Both the position numbers and the translations under genes were made by a program. A DNA stretch of 12,443 bases from Nitrospirae bacterium RIFCSPLOW2_12_42_9 (GTDB taxonomy: Bacteria > Nitrospirota > 9FT-COMBO-42-15 > HDB-SIOI813). Below the pieces are notes generated by a model. It saw only the letters and a program-made list of their open reading frames with translations, was not told the origin of the DNA and made no database searches. This document shows positions 1 to 6,471 of this stretch, piece after piece (position 1 is the stretch's first letter; every line of letters starts with the position of its first letter). Location of the stretch: NCBI GenBank assembly GCA_001805205.1, contig MHER01000169.1, forward strand, positions 1 to 12,443. The letters run 5' to 3'.

Positions 1-1
1 G

Positions 2-1189
2 GTTAATGCATGCGCCCATGAGATAGAGGAGCTTGAAAAGTTTTTATATGAAAAGATGGGCGGTGAGAGCCCGGGGCTTAGAGAACTCAGGGTTCCTGTT
101 AAGGAACATCTAGAGATATTGAACTCTTCCTCCATAACACCGGCTTCAACAGCTGCCTCAACAGAAGTAAAGATTGTAACTGAACCTGTGGGAGGGGCAC
201 AGGTTATGATCAGTGAGATACAGTCAATGGATGATGTTTCACGGGCATTGCAGGATGCCGGTGAAGTATTGCGTCGTGCAGCATCGTTTGCACAATCCCA
301 TGATCCAGCTATTTCATGGCCGTATAGTATTAGCCGTCAAATACTCTGGCTTCAGATGGAGGCTGCCCCTTCCCATACAGATGGAGAAACCAGAATTCCT
401 TCACCGCCGGCTCATTTACCGGAGTCATACCAGACCCTGATAGAGCAGGGTGCATGGAAAGATCTGTTGACTCAGGTTGAGTCCCAGGTACAGGAGTATC
501 CCTTCTGGTTAGACCTCCACAGGTTGAGTTCTATGGCCCTCTCCAACCTCGGTACTTCATACAGTAAAGCCAGGGGGGCTGTAAATTCTGAAATCCATAC
601 ACTCCTGAGCAGGGTTCCTGAACTTATAGATTTGAGGTTTTCAGATGGTGTCCCGTTTGCAGATGATGAGACAAGATACTGGGTAGAAACAGAAGTCCGT
701 TCTTCTAAAGGGAATATCCCGTCAGAAGGATTGGGGGAATCAGTCTCAGGCCAGGAGAGAGGGGAAGGCTCTGTTATTGCAGTAAGGGACGAGGCCTACA
801 AGTTGTTAAATGATGGACAGGTAAAAGAGGCTATTGGTCTGCTTCAGCAGGAGATATCTGCAGCAACTTCGCATCGTATAAGATTCCTGATTCAACTGGA
901 ACTTGCCAGGCTCTGCATCAAGGCCGGCCATATTAAAGCTGCGATATCCCATCTTGAGGCATTAGACCGGCAGATAAGGCGGTATTCACTCGAAGAATGG
1001 GAGCCTGATCTGAGTATTGAAGTCCTTCAGACACTATGGAGTTCCCTTAATCTCCTATTGAAGGAATCAGATGCTGCGTCAACGGATATATTGCCGCAGG
1101 TGGACTCATTATACAAAAGGCTATGTCAATTAGATATACTAAAGGCAATTGATATGACTGATAAAAAAAAGGGGAGATGGAGTAAATGA
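2..1189 (+). CDS. tssA: Type VI secretion protein TssA, VasJ-type C-terminus (5' partial)
   Basis: TssA directs T6SS biogenesis: it contacts the baseplate/membrane complex and supports sheath and tube polymerisation in the cytoplasm. The frame is open to the left edge, so the ATG at position 56 is internal and the true start lies outside the window; 395 codons are visible. The first roughly 40 residues (segments IEELEKF and SPGLRELRVPVKEHLEIL) look like the end of an ImpA_N-type domain. A Ser/Thr/Ala-rich linker follows, then a middle helical domain containing SWPYSISRQILWLQ. The C-terminal half carries the VasJ-like signature: GAWKDLLTQVE, YPFWLDLHR, LSNLGTSYSKA, LLSRVPELIDL, and DGVPFADDETRYWV. 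The final roughly 130 residues are helical and repeat-like. It is followed by a 226-bp gap before the sheath gene tssB. Family assignment is firm; exact TssA subclass is inferred. Confidence 0.9.
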   Translation, partial: VNACAHEIEELEKFLYEKMGGESPGLRELRVPVKEHLEILNSSSITPASTAASTEVKIVTEPVGGAQVMISEIQSMDDVSRALQDAGEVLRRAASFAQSHDPAISWPYSISRQILWLQMEAAPSHTDGETRIPSPPAHLPESYQTLIEQGAWKDLLTQVESQVQEYPFWLDLHRLSSMALSNLGTSYSKARGAVNSEIHTLLSRVPELIDLRFSDGVPFADDETRYWVETEVRSSKGNIPSEGLGESVSGQERGEGSVIAVRDEAYKLLNDGQVKEAIGLLQQEISAATSHRIRFLIQLELARLCIKAGHIKAAISHLEALDRQIRRYSLEEWEPDLSIEVLQTLWSSLNLLLKESDAASTDILPQVDSLYKRLCQLDILKAIDMTDKKKGRWSK

Positions 1190-1225
1190 TGGTATCATAA
1201 AAAATATATTATAAAATCAAACAAG

Positions 1226-1235
1226 AAGGAGGTGA
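1226..1235 (+). promoter_or_regulatory. Strong SD-like sequence with no start codon after it
   Basis: AAGGAGGTGA is an essentially complete anti-16S complement. The next 15 bases hold no ATG, GTG or TTG at usable spacing; the GTG inside the motif opens only a nine-codon frame ending at TGA. It sits 180 bp before tssB, which has its own SD (GAAAGGAGA, 1402-1410). It may be a relic of an earlier start, a ribosome standby site or chance. The sequence is seen; the role is inferred. Confidence 0.35.
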
Positions 1236-1283
1236 ATCTTAGGACAAAAAGGTCTTGACAGGAGTAATATAACGAAACCCCCA

Positions 1284-1298
1284 TGCCCCTTCGGGGCA
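1284..1298 (+). repeat. Short GC-rich hairpin in the tssB leader
   Basis: TGCCCC (1284-1289) pairs with GGGGCA (1293-1298) around TTC. It can also be read as a C(UUCG)G tetraloop closed by GCCC/GGGC, a very stable RNA loop. No T-run follows, so it is not a standard intrinsic terminator. It lies 12 bases before a much longer palindrome. Confidence 0.6.
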
Positions 1299-1310
1299 CA
1301 AAGGAGGATG

Positions 1311-1370
1311 AAAACCCCTCACCCTTACCCTCTCCCCTCAGGGGAGAGGGATGGGTGAGGGGAGGATTTT
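1311..1370 (+). repeat. Long imperfect palindrome between tssA and tssB
   Basis: Inner arms CCCTCTCCCC (1328-1337) and GGGGAGAGGG (1341-1350) pair perfectly around the loop TCA. Outer arms CCCCTCACCC (1315-1324) and GGGTGAGGGG (1353-1362) also pair perfectly, separated by short bulges (TTA and AT). AAAA (1311-1314) and TTTT (1367-1370) could extend the stem. The form is that of a dispersed repetitive extragenic palindrome or miniature element rather than a terminator, as there is no unpaired T-run. As RNA it would give a roughly 20-bp stem about 50 bases upstream of the tssB start, where it could protect mRNA ends or damp read-through. Confidence 0.75.
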
Positions 1371-1415
1371 CAGGTGAAATTAACTTAAGCCGTATAATAA
1401 TGAAAGGAGAATACT

Positions 1416-1913
1416 ATGGCAAAAGAATCATCCGTTGCACCAAAAGAGCGTGTAAACATCGTTTATAAACCTGCCACAGGCGGGGCGCAGGCAGAGGTTG
1501 AGCTGCCGCTGAAACTGCTCGTGTTGGGGGACTACACTTTACGGGCTGATGATACTCCGCTGGAAGAAAGAAAACCTGTAAATATTGATAAGGATAACTT
1601 CAATGATGTTATAAAAAATCAGGGGCTTAATCTTTCTTTGAAGGTACCAAACAAGCTTACTGGTAAGGAGGGAGAAGATATCCCTGTAAAACTGAAATTT
1701 GATTCCATGAAAGACTTCAGCCCTGAATCTGTTGCAGAACAGGTTCCGGAACTGAAGCAGCTCCTGGAGTTGCGGACAGCCCTCCAGGCATTGAAAGGGC
1801 CCTTAGGGAATATACCTGCATTCAGGAGAAAGATCGAAGGCATTATCTCGGATGTTGCTGCACGGGAGAAATTGCTAAAAGAGATTAGTGCAGGAGAAGA
1901 AGGCCATAAGTAA
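1416..1913 (+). CDS. tssB: T6SS sheath small subunit TssB (VipA family)
   Basis: TssB pairs with TssC to form the subunit of the contractile sheath that drives the Hcp tube outward. The 165-residue product has the usual family length. Visible family features: a basic N-terminus leading to RVNIVY, the strand LPLKLLVLGDY (about residues 30-40), the NIDKDNFNDVI segment, then FDSMKDFSPESVAEQVPELKQ and LLELRTALQALKGPLGN with FRRKIEGII near the C-terminus, matching the conserved TssB helix region. The ATG is preceded by GAAAGGAGA six bases upstream. An upstream start is unlikely because the palindrome would then be translated. tssC follows after 41 bp. The 226-bp leader may allow separate control from tssA. 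Confidence 0.97.
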   Translation: MAKESSVAPKERVNIVYKPATGGAQAEVELPLKLLVLGDYTLRADDTPLEERKPVNIDKDNFNDVIKNQGLNLSLKVPNKLTGKEGEDIPVKLKFDSMKDFSPESVAEQVPELKQLLELRTALQALKGPLGNIPAFRRKIEGIISDVAAREKLLKEISAGEEGHK

Positions 1914-1954
1914 GGTTAAACCCGATTTATTTAGTTTAAAAAGGAGGATAAACA

Positions 1955-3439
1955 ATGGCAGAAGAAAGAGAAAAACAGGCCGAAACGGCAAAAACAGAAG
2001 AAGCTGAGGCCTCTCTACTGGATGCGATATTACATGAGACAAAGCTGAAACCTTCGGAAGAGGGTTATTCTATTGCAAAGCGTGGTGTGGAGGCATTTAT
2101 AGCAGAGCTTTTATCACCGGCCCGGAAAGAGGCGAAGGTACACCAGGCAGTAATTAATGAGATGATCGCTGAGATTGACCTGAAGATGAGTATCCAGATG
2201 GATGTTATCCTGCACAATCAGACATACCAGAAGCTCGAGTCAGCCTGGCGAGGTCTCAAGTTTGTAGTTGACAGGACAAATTTCCGCGAGAATGTCAAGA
2301 TGGAACTTCTGAATATTTCCAAGGGAGATCTGCTCAATGATTTTGAAGATGCACCTGAGGTAACCAAATCAGGTTTATACAAACTGGCCTATACAGCAGA
2401 ATATGGCCAGTTTGGTGGAAATCCCTTTGGGGCGATGATTGCAAATTATGATTTTGGTCCTGGTCCGCAGGATGTAAAATTACTCCAGTATGCTGCAAGT
2501 GTTGCTACTATGTCACATGCCCCGTTTATAGCAGCAGCAGGACCACAATTCTTTGGAGAAGAGAGCTTCCAGCGTTTGCCAAACCTGAAAGACTTGAAAT
2601 CCGTATTTGAAGGACCACAATATGTTAAATGGAACTCCTTCAGAGAATCAGAAGATGCACGCTCAGTTGGGTTGACCATGCCGCGTTTCCTTCTCAGACT
2701 TCCCTATAGCCAGGAGACAAATCCTGTCAAGTCTTTTAACTACAGTGAGACAGTCAGTGACAGTCATGAGAGTTATCTCTGGGGAAATACTGCGTTTACC
2801 TTTGCCACTAAGCTGACAGATAGTTTTGCAAAGTATCGCTGGTGCCCTAATATTATTGGTCCGGCAAGCGGTGGGGCAGTGGAGGACCTTCCTGTACACC
2901 AGTTCGAATCAATGGGGGCCATTGAGAGTAAAATTCCTACTGAAGTCCTGATCTCAGAAAGAAGGGAGTTTGAACTTGCTGAAGAGGGGTTTATTGCACT
3001 GGCAATGCGAAAAGGAAGTGATAATGCCTGTTTCTTCTCAGCCAATTCCGCACAAAAATCCAAGTACTTCGGTCAGTCCAAGGAAGGTAAGGAGGCTGAG
3101 ACGAATTATAAACTCGGTACACAACTTCCCTATATGTTTATTATTAACCGAATGGCGCACTATCTTAAAGTTCTGCAAAGAGAACAGTTAGGTAGCTGGA
3201 AGGAGAGGGTGGATCTGGAGAGGGAACTGAATCAGTGGATCGGGCAGTATGTTTCAGATCAGGATGTGGTGGACCCGGGCGTGAGGGGGAGGCGTCCCTT
3301 GCGGCAGGCCCAGATTACAGTTAGTGATGTTGAGGGAGATCCAGGGTGGTACAGGGTGGATATGAAAGTCCGTCCCCATTTCAAATACATGGGGTCTTTC
3401 TTCACTCTATCGCTCGTAGGGAAACTTGATAAGCAGTAG
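1955..3439 (+). CDS. tssC: T6SS sheath large subunit TssC (VipB family)
   Basis: TssC is the larger sheath protein and, with TssB, builds the helical sheath around the Hcp tube. The 494-residue length is typical. After a charged start, the segment SLLDAILHET (about residues 20-29) corresponds to the N-terminal helix that ClpV/TssH recognises on contracted sheaths, so disassembly by the tssH product in this locus is expected. Further family features are PSEEGYSIAKRGVEAFI, YQKLESAWRGLKFVVD, ISKGDLLNDFEDAPEVTKSGLYK, the EYGQFGGNPFGAMIANYDF block and a C-terminal GWYRVDMKVRPHFKYMG strand. AAGGAGG (1941-1947) lies seven bases before the ATG. It is followed by the longest gap in the window (293 bp), unlike the tight spacing further down. 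Confidence 0.98.
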   Translation: MAEEREKQAETAKTEEAEASLLDAILHETKLKPSEEGYSIAKRGVEAFIAELLSPARKEAKVHQAVINEMIAEIDLKMSIQMDVILHNQTYQKLESAWRGLKFVVDRTNFRENVKMELLNISKGDLLNDFEDAPEVTKSGLYKLAYTAEYGQFGGNPFGAMIANYDFGPGPQDVKLLQYAASVATMSHAPFIAAAGPQFFGEESFQRLPNLKDLKSVFEGPQYVKWNSFRESEDARSVGLTMPRFLLRLPYSQETNPVKSFNYSETVSDSHESYLWGNTAFTFATKLTDSFAKYRWCPNIIGPASGGAVEDLPVHQFESMGAIESKIPTEVLISERREFELAEEGFIALAMRKGSDNACFFSANSAQKSKYFGQSKEGKEAETNYKLGTQLPYMFIINRMAHYLKVLQREQLGSWKERVDLERELNQWIGQYVSDQDVVDPGVRGRRPLRQAQITVSDVEGDPGWYRVDMKVRPHFKYMGSFFTLSLVGKLDKQ

Positions 3440-3608
3440 GGTTTTTTAAAAAGCAGTAATTGGATTTTAAAAGATTGAAAAGACGGCAGGTCATGATAAA
3501 TATTAATATGTGGTACTGAATCCCCTGAACTTGATTAAGGGTCTATAACTCCTTGTAAAATAGTGGCTTGTTGTTCTTTAAATTCTTATTTTAGTAGTAG
3601 AAATAAAA

Positions 3609-3624
3609 TGGCATCGTATTTGCT
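3609..3624 (+). promoter_or_regulatory. Candidate sigma-54 (-24/-12) promoter for hcp
   Basis: TGGCATCGTATTTGCT matches the RpoN consensus TGGCACG-N4-TTGCW at all but two positions. The invariant GG (3610-3611) and GC (3622-3623) are exactly 10 bases apart, as required. Transcription would start near 3636, leaving a leader of about 100 bases before the hcp ATG. The -12 element overlaps an extended -10 box, TGCTATACT (3621-3629), with no good -35 for sigma-70. The rest of the 3440-3732 gap is AT-rich, with no ORF, tRNA or clear terminator; a 10-bp palindrome ATATTAATAT lies at 3500-3509. RpoN control of hcp genes is known in several T6SS (Vibrio, Aeromonas, Pseudomonas). The motif is seen; its function is inferred. 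Confidence 0.6.
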
Positions 3625-3732
3625 ATACTATATTAATCGAAAGCAAATTCAGCAGAAGGAATAAGCCAGGGGTTGATGGCTGATTGCTGATAAATGGCTA
3701 TTAACATTTAACTTAAAAAGGAGGGTATTACA

Positions 3733-4221
3733 ATGCCAATGCCAGCACACTTAACATTAAAAGGAGAGAAGCAGGGGGATATTAAAGGTTCATGCATCCA
3801 GAAGGGAAGGGAAGGGTCCATACTGGTTCAGGGCCTTGATCATGAGGTTCATATACCAGTTGATATTCAGACCGGCCTTGCCACAGGGAAACGTGTCCAT
3901 GGCAAGCTGAAGATCGTAAAGGAGTTCGACCAGGCATCCCCGCTATTGTATCAGGCCCTTGTCAGGGGGGAGCATATGAACAATGTGGAGATTAAATGGT
4001 ACAGAATCTCAAAGACCGGGGCCGAGGAACACTATTTCACGATCAGGCTTGAGGATGCAATTATTTGTTCAGTAAGGCCATGGGTGCCGAACTGCCTTGA
4101 TAAGTCTATGGCAACATTTGGTCATATGGAAGATGTCTCTTTCACATATAAGAAGATCATCTGGAGACACGAGGTTGATAAGAAAGAAGGGCAGGATAGC
4201 TGGGAGATCCCAGGAGACTAA
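3733..4221 (+). CDS. hcp: T6SS tube protein Hcp (TssD)
   Basis: Hcp forms hexameric rings that stack into the inner tube inside the sheath; the tube is expelled with the VgrG spike and often carries small effectors in its lumen. The 162-residue protein shows the family in full: PAHLTLKGEKQGDIKGS at the N-terminus, LVQGLDHEVHIP, TGKRVHGKLKIVKEFD, SPLLYQAL (about 69-76), HYFTIRLEDAII (100-111), and MEDVSFTYKKIIWRHE (132-147). There is no C-terminal toxin extension. A strong SD, AAGGAGG (3718-3724), sits eight bases before the ATG, fitting a protein needed in large amounts. It follows a probable sigma-54 promoter and is trailed by tssE after 16 bp, so the baseplate genes probably share its transcript. 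Confidence 0.98.
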   Translation: MPMPAHLTLKGEKQGDIKGSCIQKGREGSILVQGLDHEVHIPVDIQTGLATGKRVHGKLKIVKEFDQASPLLYQALVRGEHMNNVEIKWYRISKTGAEEHYFTIRLEDAIICSVRPWVPNCLDKSMATFGHMEDVSFTYKKIIWRHEVDKKEGQDSWEIPGD

Positions 4222-4237
4222 GGGTATTATCTAAATT

Positions 4238-4654
4238 ATGGGACGGGAAAGAAGTCTGTTAGAACGGATTGCAGATCCGAGGGCAGATGCACCCTTAACA
4301 ATTACAGAGAATACGGAACAACTTGCGGACTCCATACTGAATCATCTTAAGAAAATGCTCAACACGAGACAGGGGCATACATTGATTCAGCCGGAATATG
4401 GTATGCCGGATATAACTGAGTTTGTGCATACACTTCCTGGCACTGTTGATGGGGTCCGCGGGGCGATCCGGAATTCGATTGAAAAGTTCGAACCGCGGCT
4501 CCGCAATGTGGATGTTGCATATGTTCCGTCAGATCATGACACCCTTAGCCTGCGGTTCGAGATTACAGCAGAGCTTGTTACAGAAAAAGAGGATGCATCT
4601 GTGTGGTTTGAAACGGCCGTATCTTCTTCCGGGCATATTGATATAAAAGGTTAA
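4238..4654 (+). CDS. tssE: T6SS baseplate protein TssE (gp25-like)
   Basis: TssE is the homologue of phage T4 gp25 and links the baseplate wedge to the first sheath ring. At 138 residues it has normal length. The start MGRERSLLERIADP, the helix TEQLADSILNHLKKMLNTRQG, and the core IQPEYGMPDITEF (about 50-62) are the GPW/gp25 family hallmark. RNAIRNSIEKFEPRL-like helix residues (RGAIRNSIEKFEPRL) and the strand LSLRFEITAEL follow. Translation initiation looks weak: the nearest purine runs are CAGGAGA (4211-4217, inside the hcp end) and AAGGG (4220-4224, 13 bases from the ATG). That may set TssE low relative to Hcp, which fits their stoichiometry. The stop codon lies inside the left edge of a palindrome. 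Confidence 0.95.
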   Translation: MGRERSLLERIADPRADAPLTITENTEQLADSILNHLKKMLNTRQGHTLIQPEYGMPDITEFVHTLPGTVDGVRGAIRNSIEKFEPRLRNVDVAYVPSDHDTLSLRFEITAELVTEKEDASVWFETAVSSSGHIDIKG

Positions 4655-4697
4655 TCCCCCATTTCCCCCTTTAGTAAAGGGGGATTAAATGGGGATT
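4653..4697 (+). repeat. Palindrome at the tssE-tssF junction
   Basis: Inner arms CCCCCTTT (4665-4672) and AAAGGGGG (4676-4683) pair around AGT. Outer AATCCCC (4653-4659) pairs with GGGGATT (4691-4697), and ATTT (4661-4664) with AAAT (4687-4690), with single-stranded bulges between. It begins within the tssE stop codon and ends just before the tssF SD GAGGGA (4699-4704). No T-run follows the stem, so it is probably a dispersed intergenic palindrome, not a terminator. It could still form an RNA stem that partly separates tssE from tssF expression. Confidence 0.75.
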
Positions 4698-4710
4698 TGA
4701 GGGACTTACT

Positions 4711-6471
4711 GTGTCATTTAACAAATACTATCAGGATGAACTATCATTTTTACGGGAAATGGGCAGGGAATTTGCCAGGGCCTATCCTGCAGCCGCACAG
4801 TTCCTGGCAGACCGTGGAAGCGATCCTGATGTCGAAAGGCTGCTCGAAGGTTTTGCATTCCTGACAGGAAGGCTTCGTCAGAAGCTGGATGATGAATTTC
4901 CGGAACTGACTCATGCCATGATGAACCTCCTCTGGCCGCATTACCTCAGGCCAATGCCATCCATCTCAATGATTGAATTTACCCCGATCCCCGGGGCTGT
5001 AACTGACATGCAGCAGGTTGCCAGGGGGGCTGAGGTTGCATCGGTTCCTGTTGAGGGGACACCTTGTCGTTTTCGTACAGCCTTTAATGTAGACCTGTAC
5101 CCATTTACGATTGAACGGGCTGATCTGGAGATGACCCATGATGGACATCCTTCTCTCCGTCTCCGTTTTAGCATGAGCCAGGGGGCGCTGCTGTCTCAGG
5201 CCAGAGCGGAGAATATCAGATTACATCTCTGGGGGGATCCTGCATATGCTTTGTATATCTGGCTATGCCGTTATACAAGTGAGGTCAGACTCCGTCCTGT
5301 CATACAGGGGAGATCAGGCCAGGAGATCAACGTACATTCTTCAAAGATAAAACCAGTTGGTTTTTCAAAAGAGGAGGCGCTCCTGCCTTATCCTAAGATA
5401 TCATTTGATGGCTATAGACTCCTTCAGGAATATTTTACCTTTCCTGAGAAGTTTTTGTTTGTAGATTTAACAGATATTGGTCAATTTACCAGCACTGCAA
5501 ATTGTGATGTCTTTGAAATTGTTTTTGTCTTTTCAAGACCACCTGCTGCATCTTTGCGGATATCTAAAGATAATATCCGTCTTTACTGTACACCTGTAGT
5601 AAATCTGTTCCCTGTTGAGTCAGATCCGGTCAGGGTGAGTAATGATCGTGTAGAGTACCGTATACGACCTGCCGGGTCGAACCCGTTACACTATGAGATA
5701 TATTCAGTGGAACGTGCTGTAGGCTGGGTAAGGGGGAGTGCAGAGGAAAGGGAATATGAACCATTTTATTCTTTTAAACATGGTCTTGGCCCTTCAGGAC
5801 GTAAGGCCATATATTATCAAACCCATCTCAGGAATGCAGTCTTAAGTGAGGGGACAGATACATATGCCTCTTTTGTAAATATCGACCAGGAGACCATGAT
5901 ACCGCCTACAGAGACAGTAGTTTTCCATCTTACATGTACAAACCGGGCCCTTGCCGGTAAACTCAGGGTTGGAGATATCCAGACCCCGACAGAGAGCTCG
6001 CCTGAATTTGCCCGGTTTCAGAATATTTCAAAGCTAACCCCTTCTATTCGCACCCCCATTGGAGGAGATCTTTACTGGCGTCTGATATCCCATCTGTCAC
6101 TCAATTACATATCTATATCAAACATTCAGGCACTCAGGGGGGTCCTGGAGCTCTACAATATTCAGGCGTTATATGACCGTCAGGCCGCCCGTGCAAATGA
6201 GCGCCGAATGGAGGGGATACATGATATACAGAGCCGGACCGAGGATATCCTTTTCCATGGAATGCCTGTGCGAGGGACATCTACTAATATTGCCATGATG
6301 GAAGACCATTTTGCAGGTGAAGGTGATATGTTTCTTTTCGCAAGTATCCTTAATGAATTTTTTACCCTGTATGCATCTCTGAACTCATTCAGTCATTTAA
6401 CGGTTAAAGGTATCCAGCAGGGGGAGATATATAAGTGGCCGCCCAGGATCGGACAACAGATAATTCTGTAA
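4711..6471 (+). CDS. tssF: T6SS baseplate protein TssF (VasA/ImpG family)
   Basis: TssF is a large wedge component of the T6SS baseplate and works with TssG, TssE and TssK. The 586-residue length fits. The N-terminus is highly characteristic: FNKYYQDELSFLREMGREFA, then YPAAAQFLADRGSDPDVERL, EGFAFLTGRLRQKLDDEFPE and LLWPHYLRPMPSISMIEF. Later hallmarks include CRFRTAFNVDLYPF, VNLFPVESDPVR, and the C-terminal LNEFFTLYASLNSFSHL. The start is GTG, preceded by GAGGGA at 4699-4704 (six-base spacer); translation from it gives the family N-terminus immediately. The last 37 bases overlap the start of tssG, so the two subunits are likely translationally coupled. Confidence 0.97.
   Translation: MSFNKYYQDELSFLREMGREFARAYPAAAQFLADRGSDPDVERLLEGFAFLTGRLRQKLDDEFPELTHAMMNLLWPHYLRPMPSISMIEFTPIPGAVTDMQQVARGAEVASVPVEGTPCRFRTAFNVDLYPFTIERADLEMTHDGHPSLRLRFSMSQGALLSQARAENIRLHLWGDPAYALYIWLCRYTSEVRLRPVIQGRSGQEINVHSSKIKPVGFSKEEALLPYPKISFDGYRLLQEYFTFPEKFLFVDLTDIGQFTSTANCDVFEIVFVFSRPPAASLRISKDNIRLYCTPVVNLFPVESDPVRVSNDRVEYRIRPAGSNPLHYEIYSVERAVGWVRGSAEEREYEPFYSFKHGLGPSGRKAIYYQTHLRNAVLSEGTDTYASFVNIDQETMIPPTETVVFHLTCTNRALAGKLRVGDIQTPTESSPEFARFQNISKLTPSIRTPIGGDLYWRLISHLSLNYISISNIQALRGVLELYNIQALYDRQAARANERRMEGIHDIQSRTEDILFHGMPVRGTSTNIAMMEDHFAGEGDMFLFASILNEFFTLYASLNSFSHLTVKGIQQGEIYKWPPRIGQQIIL

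Noticed and set aside
1186..1198. Small inverted repeat ATGAT-GGT-ATCAT over the tssA stop, followed by an A-run
   Set aside because: Five-base AT-rich arms are too weak for a terminator, and the A-run is on the wrong strand for tssA transcription.
1254..1270. TTGACA followed by TAATAT as a possible sigma-70 promoter for tssB
   Set aside because: The two hexamers are only five bases apart and nothing -10-like stands at 16-18 bases from the TTGACA.
1283..1468. 61-codon + strand frame through the palindrome, reading PSPLPSPLRGEGWVRGGF
   Set aside because: This is the usual spurious translation of a G/C-rich palindromic repeat. The frame overlaps the tssB start, and its ATG directly abuts the SD-like run with no spacer.
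3431..3458. Direct repeat AAGCAGTA at 3431-3438 and 3451-3458 around the tssC stop
   Set aside because: Eight bases, two copies, in an AT-rich context; could be chance, and nothing suggests a target-site duplication or attachment site.
3440..3460. TTTTTT run after tssC as an intrinsic terminator
   Set aside because: No GC-rich stem precedes the T-run, so it is not supported as a terminator.
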